From JBDTMC01 sp039934475 (GTDB lineage: Bacteria; Acidobacteriota; Terriglobia; Bryobacterales; Bryobacteraceae): a DNA stretch of 5,058 bases. Each line of letters opens with the position of its first letter. Within the stretch, counting starts at the first letter, position 1. The notes beneath the pieces are model-generated. The model was not told the DNA's origin, did not search any database, and saw nothing but the letters and a program-made list of their open reading frames with translations. Of the stretch, positions 1 through 5,058 are shown piece after piece. A program made the translations under genes and the position numbers. Location: positions 1-5,058 of the forward strand of contig JBDTMC010000543.1 of the NCBI GenBank assembly GCA_039934475.1, given 5' to 3'.

Positions 1-2
1 AT

Positions 3-992
3 GGCCCCGTCTTGAATAACGCCATTAGTGGCGTGGACATGGCCCTCTGGGACATCAAAGGCCGTCAGGCCAACATGCCCGTGTACCAGTTGCTGGGAGG
101 CAAGCTTCGGGAAGCAGTCGATTGCTACACGCACGCCGATGGCGCCGAAGTTCCCGATGTATTGGATCAGGCTCGCAAGTTCATGGCGCAGGGGTTCCGG
201 CATGTTCGCATGCAGATTGGCGTTCCGGGAATGTCCGGCTACGGCTCACGGCGCAATCAGACTCGGGTGGACTCGCTCCATCAGAGCCCCGTTTTCGAAC
301 CCGCCGTCTACATGCGTCGCGCCCTTAAACTCTTCGAGGGCGCCCGCAAGGAACTCCCCGAGGATCTGGAAATCCTGCACGACGTCCATGAGCGTGTATC
401 GCCGCATCAGGCCGTACAATTTGCCAAGGACGTGGAACAGTTTAAACTCTTCTTCTTCGAAGATCCTCTCTCACCGGAGGACATCGCCTGGTTCCGTCAG
501 ATACGGCAAGCGTGTACGACGCCAATCGCCATGGGTGAGCTTTTCAACAGCCCGCATGAGTGGAGCCCGCTGATTTCAGAACGCCTCATCGACTACATTC
601 GCGTCCACGTCTCTCAGGCCGGTGGCCTCACACCATGCCGCAAGATTGCCATCATGGGCGAGACCTTCGGCGTGCGCACCGCCTGGCACGGGCCCGGTGA
701 CGTATCTCCCATTGGGCACGCCTGTAATGCCACCCTTGACTTGGTCAGCTACAACTTCGGCATCCAGGAATACTCGGCGTTCAACGAACGCGTGCGCGAG
801 GTCTTCTCCGGCGTGCCAGAACTCAAGAACGGCTACGTTTACGTGAGCGAAGCGCCCGGCTGGGGGATCGAAGTAGACGAGAAGGCCGCCGCCAAGTATC
901 CCTTCGGGTACGGCGAAAGTGGGGATCGTAAGGACTTCAACGGTGGCTGGGGTGAAATCCGCCGCCGCGACGGCACAGTCATCAAGCAATGA
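3..992 (+). CDS. manD: ManD/RspA-type enolase-superfamily sugar-acid dehydratase, 5'-truncated
   Basis: Likely a Mg-dependent cytosolic dehydratase acting on D-mannonate or a related hexonate, giving 2-keto-3-deoxygluconate. The frame is open to the left edge (Gly-Pro-Val precede the TTG at 12), so that TTG is an internal Leu and the true start, perhaps 80-110 residues upstream, is missing. Counting from the TTG codon as residue 1, the barrel-domain metal ligands are Asp124 (LHDVHER), Glu150 (FFEDP) and Glu176 (GELFN). Catalytic-type residues are His126, His226 (AWHGPGD) and Glu253 (GIQE). Arg66 and Tyr77 in the loop before the barrel probably match the ManD Arg/Tyr pair. The C-terminus PGWGIEVDE and the closing KYPFGYGE segment are typical of the family. 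Its stop overlaps the next start (ATGA). Some ManD-subgroup members prefer D-gluconate or have very low activity, so the substrate is inferred. The symbol denotes the family, not proven activity. Confidence 0.9.
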   Translation, partial: GPVLNNAISGVDMALWDIKGRQANMPVYQLLGGKLREAVDCYTHADGAEVPDVLDQARKFMAQGFRHVRMQIGVPGMSGYGSRRNQTRVDSLHQSPVFEPAVYMRRALKLFEGARKELPEDLEILHDVHERVSPHQAVQFAKDVEQFKLFFFEDPLSPEDIAWFRQIRQACTTPIAMGELFNSPHEWSPLISERLIDYIRVHVSQAGGLTPCRKIAIMGETFGVRTAWHGPGDVSPIGHACNATLDLVSYNFGIQEYSAFNERVREVFSGVPELKNGYVYVSEAPGWGIEVDEKAAAKYPFGYGESGDRKDFNGGWGEIRRRDGTVIKQ

Positions 993-1990
993 CGCTCGAT
1001 GCCGCGCCCGTCCGCCCTGGAGAAGAGCTTGGCCGGGAGGCACTGGCTGCCTACCTGCGCGGCCGTCTTCCAGGTATCGAGCGCGGCATCTCGGTGTTGC
1101 AGTTTCCCGGTGGCCATTCCAACCTCACCTACCTGATCCAGGTGGGTGGCGCGGAATACGTTTTGCGCCGCCCGCCGTTCGGCCCTATCGCTCCGAAGGC
1201 GCACGACATGGTCCGCGAGTACAACGTCCTGAGCGCGATTCATCCCCTCTATCCACTCGCGCCGCGCCCGATACTGCTGTGCGAAGACCCGGCAATTCTT
1301 GGCGCGACGTTCTTCCTCATGGAGCGCCGGCGCGGCCTAATTCTGCGCGCTCCGGTGGACGACCCAAACCTCATCGCGAGCGCGACGCGAGCCTTTCTTG
1401 ACGGTCTATTGCAACTTCATCGAGTGCCCGTTGCCGGTCTAAACTTGGGGAATCCATCGGGCTTTCTGGAGCGTCAGGTTCGCGGCTGGATTGACCGTTG
1501 GAGTCGCGTCCAAACCGAAACCCTCGCCGAGGTTGAGGCCGTGATCCCGTGGTTACAGCGGGACATGCCACAGTCTCCCCCCGCCACGATCATCCACAAC
1601 GATTACAAACTCGACAATATCGCGCTGAAGGAAGATTGCCCTTCACAAATCGAAGCCGTTTTCGATTGGGAAATGGCCACCGTGGGTGATCCGCTGCTCG
1701 ATCTAGGCGTCGCCCTAACCTATTGGAGCCACGCCGACATGTTCACATCGGGACCCGGTTGGCCTTCTCGCGAGTACATGCTCGAAGCCTACGCATCGGC
1801 CACTGGCCGCGATCTCTCGCGCATCGTCTACTATGAGGTTTTCGGCATCTTTAAACTAATGGTGATCGCCCAACAGATTTACTTCCGCTGGCTGAAAGGC
1901 CAAACGCAGGACCCTCGCTTCGCCACCTTCGATCAATGGGTGCAGAAGCTGGCCGCGAAGGCTTCGCTTTTGATCGAGCATCGGGCATGA
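989..1990 (+). CDS. APH-fold phosphotransferase, ACAD10/11 N-terminal-domain type
   Basis: A 333-residue cytosolic kinase of the aminoglycoside-phosphotransferase fold. Visible parts are the nucleotide loop FPGGHSN (residues 39-45), the strand YVLRRPP (57-63) where Arg replaces the usual ATP-contacting Lys, a helix-C-like Glu77 (MVREYNVL), and the hinge region FFLMERR (108-114). The catalytic loop is HNDYKLDN (203-210), with Asp205 as base and Asn210 as metal ligand. The second metal Asp226 lies in FDWEMATVGDPLLDLG. This pattern is that of the kinase half of mammalian ACAD10/ACAD11 and of bacterial LvaA, not of antibiotic-resistance enzymes. The likely substrate is the hydroxyl of a 4-hydroxyacyl-CoA (or free hydroxy acid), inferred from the family and from the ACAD gene two positions downstream. 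The start is the ATG overlapping the ManD stop by 4 bases. No clear Shine-Dalgarno is seen, consistent with coupled re-initiation. Confidence 0.9.
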   Translation: MTLDAAPVRPGEELGREALAAYLRGRLPGIERGISVLQFPGGHSNLTYLIQVGGAEYVLRRPPFGPIAPKAHDMVREYNVLSAIHPLYPLAPRPILLCEDPAILGATFFLMERRRGLILRAPVDDPNLIASATRAFLDGLLQLHRVPVAGLNLGNPSGFLERQVRGWIDRWSRVQTETLAEVEAVIPWLQRDMPQSPPATIIHNDYKLDNIALKEDCPSQIEAVFDWEMATVGDPLLDLGVALTYWSHADMFTSGPGWPSREYMLEAYASATGRDLSRIVYYEVFGIFKLMVIAQQIYFRWLKGQTQDPRFATFDQWVQKLAAKASLLIEHRA

Positions 1991-2643
1991 GTACGGTTTA
2001 CCTCATCCGCCACGGTCAGGCCGGCACACGTGCCAACTACGACGCGCTCTCTCCTCTTGGCCACCAGCAGGGCCAACTCCTGGGAGACTACCTGGCATCG
2101 CAGGGTGTTTCCTTCGATGCGGCCGTTGCCGGTGAATTGACACGGCAACAGCGAACCGCGCGGGAAGTGCTGGACCGCCTTCCGGACGCTCCCGACCTCG
2201 TTACCGACCCTGCTTGGAACGAATTCGACCTGGACGGCTGCTACCGTGCATTGGCGCCCCTCCTCTGCGACGACGATCCCCAGTTCCAGCGCGACTATGA
2301 CGCTCAGAAGCTGAATCCTCGAGACCGGGAATGGACCGCGTGCGACATTGCCGTTGTCCGCGCTTGGATCTTCAACAAGTATCCGTCCGATATCGAATCC
2401 TGGCCGGATTTCCAGGCGCGCGTGAAATCGGCCCAACTGCCCGATGGCGATGTCGCGGTCTTCACATCCGCCACGCCGACCGGCATTTGGGTGGCGGCGG
2501 CGCTGGGACTGGATGGCCGCCAGATCCTGCGCTTGGCCGCGTCACTTCACAACTCATCGTTCACGGTGCTGCGGCACCAAAACTTGCACACATTCAATTC
2601 AACGCCGCATCTCCCTTTGCCGCAACAAAGGACGTACCGATGA
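1987..2643 (+). CDS. Histidine phosphatase family protein (phosphoglycerate-mutase-like)
   Basis: A 218-residue protein of the histidine phosphatase superfamily, branch of small PGM/CobC/SixA-like enzymes. The N-terminal signature YLIRHGQAGT carries the phosphorylated His9 next to Arg8. The second phosphate-pocket Arg is probably Arg53 in ELTRQQRTA, and the acid/base Glu is probably Glu79 in WNEFDLDG. The second catalytic His, normally in a '(T/S)-H-G-G' strand near residue 160, is absent: the strand reads VAVFTSATPTGIW (157-169). The family-typical strand ending NSSFTVL follows (189-195). I chose the ATG at 1987 because the family starts directly at this beta strand and it overlaps the kinase stop by ATGA. 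The in-frame ATG at 1936 would add 17 unlike residues inside the kinase gene. Its place between kinase and ACAD suggests a role on phosphorylated intermediates or side products. Substrate unknown. Confidence 0.87.
   Translation: MSTVYLIRHGQAGTRANYDALSPLGHQQGQLLGDYLASQGVSFDAAVAGELTRQQRTAREVLDRLPDAPDLVTDPAWNEFDLDGCYRALAPLLCDDDPQFQRDYDAQKLNPRDREWTACDIAVVRAWIFNKYPSDIESWPDFQARVKSAQLPDGDVAVFTSATPTGIWVAAALGLDGRQILRLAASLHNSSFTVLRHQNLHTFNSTPHLPLPQQRTYR
2627..2632 (+). promoter_or_regulatory. Ribosome binding site for the acyl-CoA dehydrogenase gene
   Basis: AAAGGA sits 7 bases before the ATG at 2640, inside the 3' end of the phosphatase gene. It is the best Shine-Dalgarno-like match in front of any start here. 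It supports 2640 as the start over the in-frame opening that runs back to 2331. Confidence 0.55.
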
Positions 2644-3785
2644 GCCTCTTGCCGGTGCTGCAGTCCTTCATGGACACCCAGATCTATCCGAACGAAGCAC
2701 GCTATCGTGCCGAAGTCGCCGCCCATCCCTGGAGTCCCGTTTTCGTCATTGAGGAACTGAAGCCGAAGGCGCGTCAGGCAGGGCTGTGGAATCTCTTCCT
2801 CACCCTGTCGAATGTTGAGTACGCTCCCTTGTGCGAAGCGATGGGGCGCAGTTTCTGGGCTCCCGAGGTTTTTAACTGCTCAGCGCCGGACGCGGGTAAC
2901 ATGGAAGTCCTCCACCGTCACGGTAGCCCGGAGCAGAAGGCGGCGTGGCTGGATCCCTTGCTGAACGGTGAGATTCGATCCTGCTTCGGCATGACGGAGC
3001 CTGCCGTTGCCTCCTCAGACGCCACCAACATGGCTGCAACCATCACTCGCGAGGGAGAGTCTTACGTAGTGAACGGGCGCAAGTGGTGGTCCTCCGGCGC
3101 CGGGGATCCCCGTTGCCGGATTGTCATCTTCATGGGTGTCTCAAACCCGCAAGCCGAGAAGCACAAACGCCACGCCATGATTCTGGTGCCGATGAAAGCC
3201 CCGGGAGTGACGATCAAGCGAATGCTGCCGGTGTTTGGTTACACGCACTCCCCGCACGGGCACGGCGAAATCGAATTCGACAACGTCCGCGTGCCTGCCG
3301 CGAACCTGATCCTCGGTGAAGGCCGTGGCTTCGAAATCGCGCAAGGCCGCCTTGGCCCGGGTCGCATTCACCATTGCATGCGCACCATCGGCATGGCGGA
3401 GCGCGCTTTGGAACTCATGTGTGACCGTGTGAAGCAGCGCGTCGCCTTCGGCAAGCCGCTGGCGGAGCGGGGAACCATCCGTGCGGCGATTGCCGAGTCG
3501 CGCATGGAGATCGATCAGGCGCGTTTGCTCACTCTGAAAGCCGCGCAGTTGATGGATACCGTGGGCAGCAAAGCCGCTCGCACGGAGATCGCTATGATCA
3601 AGGTAGTGGTTCCGAATATGGCTCTTCGCGTCATCGACCGTGCGATCCAGGCTCATGGCGGAGCCGGCGTCAGTGACGACTTCATTCTCGCCGAGGCGTG
3701 GGCTCACATCCGCACCTTGCGTCTGGCCGACGGTCCGGACGAAGTCCACACGGAGTCCATCGCCCGCTGGGAACTCGCTAAATGA
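2640..3785 (+). CDS. Acyl-CoA dehydrogenase, ACAD10/ACAD11 clade
   Basis: A 381-residue FAD flavoprotein, full length for the family. The N-terminal helical domain begins with LQSFMDTQIYPNE. The FAD/substrate signature CFGMTEPAVASSDATN is at 115-130 and KWWSSGAGDPRCR at 148-160. The middle beta domain ends with SPHGHGEIEFDNVRVP (204-219). The C-terminal helical domain holds RLGPGRIHHCMR (237-248), RVAFGKPL, and AHGGAGVSDD (338-347). It closes with LADGPDEVH (362-370), where Asp364 stands where medium-chain enzymes have their catalytic Glu. These blocks are diagnostic of the ACAD10/11 clade. With the kinase upstream, the likely job is conversion of a 4-phosphoacyl-CoA to an enoyl-CoA with loss of phosphate, as proposed for LvaC and ACAD11, rather than simple dehydrogenation. 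That role is inferred. The start overlaps the phosphatase stop (ATGA), and the stop overlaps the VWA gene start in the same way. Confidence 0.93.
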   Translation: MSLLPVLQSFMDTQIYPNEARYRAEVAAHPWSPVFVIEELKPKARQAGLWNLFLTLSNVEYAPLCEAMGRSFWAPEVFNCSAPDAGNMEVLHRHGSPEQKAAWLDPLLNGEIRSCFGMTEPAVASSDATNMAATITREGESYVVNGRKWWSSGAGDPRCRIVIFMGVSNPQAEKHKRHAMILVPMKAPGVTIKRMLPVFGYTHSPHGHGEIEFDNVRVPAANLILGEGRGFEIAQGRLGPGRIHHCMRTIGMAERALELMCDRVKQRVAFGKPLAERGTIRAAIAESRMEIDQARLLTLKAAQLMDTVGSKAARTEIAMIKVVVPNMALRVIDRAIQAHGGAGVSDDFILAEAWAHIRTLRLADGPDEVHTESIARWELAK

Positions 3786-4711
3786 TCACACGGCGCCTCT
3801 TTCTTGCCGCCCTGGCCGCTGCACAGCAGCAACCCGATGTGACCTTTTCCACCGGCATCCGCGTGGTGAACATCCTGGCCAGCGTGCGAACCAAGAAGGG
3901 CGAGATCATCCGCGATCTTACGAAAGACGACTTCGCGCTCGCTGAGAATAGCCGTCCCCAGACCATCCGTTACTTCAGCCAGCAGACGGACCTTCCGCTC
4001 ACGATCGGAATCCTTGTCGATACCAGCTACAGTCAGGGAAAGGTGCTGGAAGCCGAGCGTAGCGCCAGCATTGCGTTCATCGAAGATGTTCTGCGAACCG
4101 ATAAAGACAAGGCGTTTATTTACCAGTTTGATACTGAGGTCCGCACCGCCGCGATGTTGACAAACTCGCTGGAGAAACTGGGCGAAGCCATCACTTACGT
4201 GGCTCTGCCAACGCGCCAGCAACTGGAGGGTTCCCGCACCAGTGCCGGAACGCTGCTCTACGACGCGATTGAAACCGCGGGGAAAGACATCATGTCCCGT
4301 GTGGAAGGTCGCAAAGCGGTCATCGTCCTTACTGACGGAGTGGACACCGGCAGCTCCGGAAGCCTCTCTCAGGCTGTGGATGCCTGCCAGCGTGCCGACA
4401 CACTCATATATGGAATCTACTTCACAGACTCCGGCTTCTATACATTCGGCGGCGGCTCCGGCGTCAACGGCCGCAAAGTCCTCCAGCGAATGTCCGAAGA
4501 CACTGGCGGCCGGTTCTTCGAGGTGACGAAGAAAGAGTCTATCGGCCAGATCTACGCTGCGATTCAAGAGGAGCTCCGCAGCCAGTACAACATTGGTTAC
4601 AGCTCCGACGTACCAGTCACGCGCCCGGAGTTCCGCGCGCTCCATCTGTCCACTACGCGGCCGAATCTCATAGTCCAGGCTCGCGACCGTTACTGGGCCG
4701 CCGCGAAATAA
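3782..4711 (+). CDS. VWFA-related acidobacterial-domain protein, probably exported
   Basis: A 309-residue protein with a von Willebrand factor A domain, resembling the 'VWFA-related Acidobacterial domain' family. The leader TRRLFLAALAAAQQQ (residues 3-17) fits a twin-arginine pattern with a short hydrophobic stretch, so export is likely. A short beta-rich segment follows (VVNILASVRTKKGEIIRDL) with a KDDFALAE motif. The VWA domain spans about residues 70-265. Its metal-ion-dependent adhesion site is complete: Asp80-x-Ser82-x-Ser84 (DTSYS), Thr157 in SAGTLLYDA, and Asp185 in VLTDGVD. The family's closing block, LRSQYNIGYSSD, is at 265-276. A Gly/Ser-rich loop (TFGGGSGVNG, 221-230) interrupts the last part of the domain. 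A protein-binding or adhesion-type role outside the cytoplasm is inferred; the partner is unknown. The ATG overlaps the dehydrogenase stop by 4 bases, with a weak GGGAA 8 bases upstream. Confidence 0.9.
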   Translation: MITRRLFLAALAAAQQQPDVTFSTGIRVVNILASVRTKKGEIIRDLTKDDFALAENSRPQTIRYFSQQTDLPLTIGILVDTSYSQGKVLEAERSASIAFIEDVLRTDKDKAFIYQFDTEVRTAAMLTNSLEKLGEAITYVALPTRQQLEGSRTSAGTLLYDAIETAGKDIMSRVEGRKAVIVLTDGVDTGSSGSLSQAVDACQRADTLIYGIYFTDSGFYTFGGGSGVNGRKVLQRMSEDTGGRFFEVTKKESIGQIYAAIQEELRSQYNIGYSSDVPVTRPEFRALHLSTTRPNLIVQARDRYWAAAK

Positions 4712-4713
4712 CC

Positions 4714-5058
4714 ATGCCAGTTCCTAGCAATGGATCGTTCAACAATTACATCCTCGTAGTCTTCGACAGTTGCCGCTACGACTCGTTCATGGCCGCCAAG
4801 CCGAAGGTGATGGCGAGACTCGGCAACGTGGAACAACGCTGGTCGTACGCTTCCTGGACGTCTCCATCGCACTACAACCTGATGATTGGCCTGATGCCAC
4901 ACCTCAGCCCAAAGAACATCTATGCGTCGGAGTATTACAAGACGCAGTTCCTGCAATTCAATGAACGTCTGGGCTGCAAAGACATTCAGTTCCTCTCGAT
5001 GCTGCCGCAGATGTATTTCCCCATCTTTCTCAAGGAGACGCTGGGATACAGCACCAAC
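4714..5058 (+). CDS. Sulfatase-like / alkaline-phosphatase-superfamily protein, 3'-truncated
   Basis: An open frame of 115 codons runs from an ATG 2 bases after the VWA stop to the right edge. The N-terminal strand YILVVFDSCRYDSF (12-25) fits the metal-binding start of sulfatase-fold hydrolases, with Asp18 as the probable ligand. The segment WTSPSHYNLMIG (48-59) aligns without gaps to sulfatase signature 1 (C/S-x-P-S-R-x-x-L-(L/M)-T-G). Thr49 is in the nucleophile place and His53 replaces Arg. Thr cannot be matured to formylglycine by the known Cys/Ser systems, so a phosphohydrolase or phosphotransferase using Thr is more likely than a true sulfatase. No signal peptide or membrane segment is visible at the N-terminus, so it may be cytosolic. 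The C-terminal metal-binding half lies outside the window. The superfamily call is fairly firm; the reaction is unknown. Confidence 0.8.
   Translation, partial: MPVPSNGSFNNYILVVFDSCRYDSFMAAKPKVMARLGNVEQRWSYASWTSPSHYNLMIGLMPHLSPKNIYASEYYKTQFLQFNERLGCKDIQFLSMLPQMYFPIFLKETLGYSTN

Noticed and set aside
12..14. TTG as the start codon of the ManD gene
   Set aside because: The frame continues open to the left edge and the residues before it (Gly-Pro-Val) continue the family sequence, so the gene is truncated by the window.
576..1243. Two overlapping minus-strand frames opposite the ManD 3' end and kinase 5' end
   Set aside because: Both span the coupled junction of two well-supported genes and show no motif.
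1936..1986. Upstream ATG for the histidine phosphatase
   Set aside because: It adds 17 residues encoded within the kinase gene before the expected first beta strand. The ATGA overlap at 1987 fits the operon pattern.
989..1990. Aminoglycoside resistance gene
   Set aside because: The fold is shared, but the VLRRPP strand, the HNDYKLDN loop and the ACAD partner place it in the ACAD10/11-type kinase group.
2331..2639. N-terminal extension of the dehydrogenase by about 100 residues
   Set aside because: The extension is an out-of-frame reading of the phosphatase gene. The ATG at 2640 has a Shine-Dalgarno and matches the family N-terminus.
3141..3749. 202-residue minus-strand frame inside the acyl-CoA dehydrogenase
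   Set aside because: It lies wholly opposite a strongly conserved gene; it is a GC-rich antisense opening without family features.
3704..4645. 313-residue open frame on the minus strand opposite the VWA gene
   Set aside because: It is an antisense shadow of a gene with clear domain motifs. Its translation is low in recognisable domains and it crosses the real ACAD/VWA junction.
4700..4720. Terminator or promoter between the VWA and sulfatase-like genes
   Set aside because: Only 2 bases separate the stop from the next ATG, and I see no hairpin with a T-run there.

Overview
The window looks like a piece of an Acidobacteriota chromosome, most likely of the Solibacter/Bryobacter type. The main evidence is the gene at 3782-4711. 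It has the layout of the 'VWFA-related Acidobacterial domain' proteins, which are expanded in that phylum. The GC-rich coding sequence and the style of the neighbouring proteins agree. This assignment is inference; there is no rRNA or other marker gene.

Layout: all genes are on the + strand and packed with almost no intergenic DNA. (1) 3-992 is the C-terminal three quarters of a ManD/RspA-type enolase-superfamily sugar-acid dehydratase, cut by the left edge. (2) 989-1990 is an APH-fold phosphotransferase of the kind that forms the N-terminal half of ACAD10/ACAD11. (3) 1987-2643 is a small histidine phosphatase (phosphoglycerate-mutase-like) with an altered second half of its active site. (4) 2640-3785 is an acyl-CoA dehydrogenase of the ACAD10/11 clade. 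(5) 3782-4711 is a probably exported von Willebrand factor A protein with a complete MIDAS and a Tat-like leader. (6) 4714-5058 is the N-terminus of an alkaline-phosphatase/sulfatase-superfamily protein with Thr at the nucleophile position, cut by the right edge. Genes 1-5 are joined by four consecutive 4-base ATGA stop/start overlaps, and gene 6 starts 2 bases after gene 5 stops. I see no room for an internal promoter or terminator outside coding sequence, so this looks like one translationally coupled operon whose promoter lies to the left of the window.

How the genes may work together: the kinase plus ACAD pair is a split version of the fused ACAD11 architecture and resembles the LvaA/LvaC step of levulinate catabolism. 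In that step the 4-hydroxyl of a 4-hydroxyacyl-CoA is phosphorylated and the phosphate is then eliminated, so the chain can enter beta-oxidation. The phosphatase between them could act on the phosphorylated intermediate or clear dead-end products. ManD would feed hexonates into 2-keto-3-deoxy acids. How it, the exported VWA protein and the sulfatase-like protein relate to the CoA module is not known from sequence. The least explained features are the tight coupling of cytosolic acyl-CoA enzymes to an exported VWA protein and the Thr-type sulfatase-like protein.
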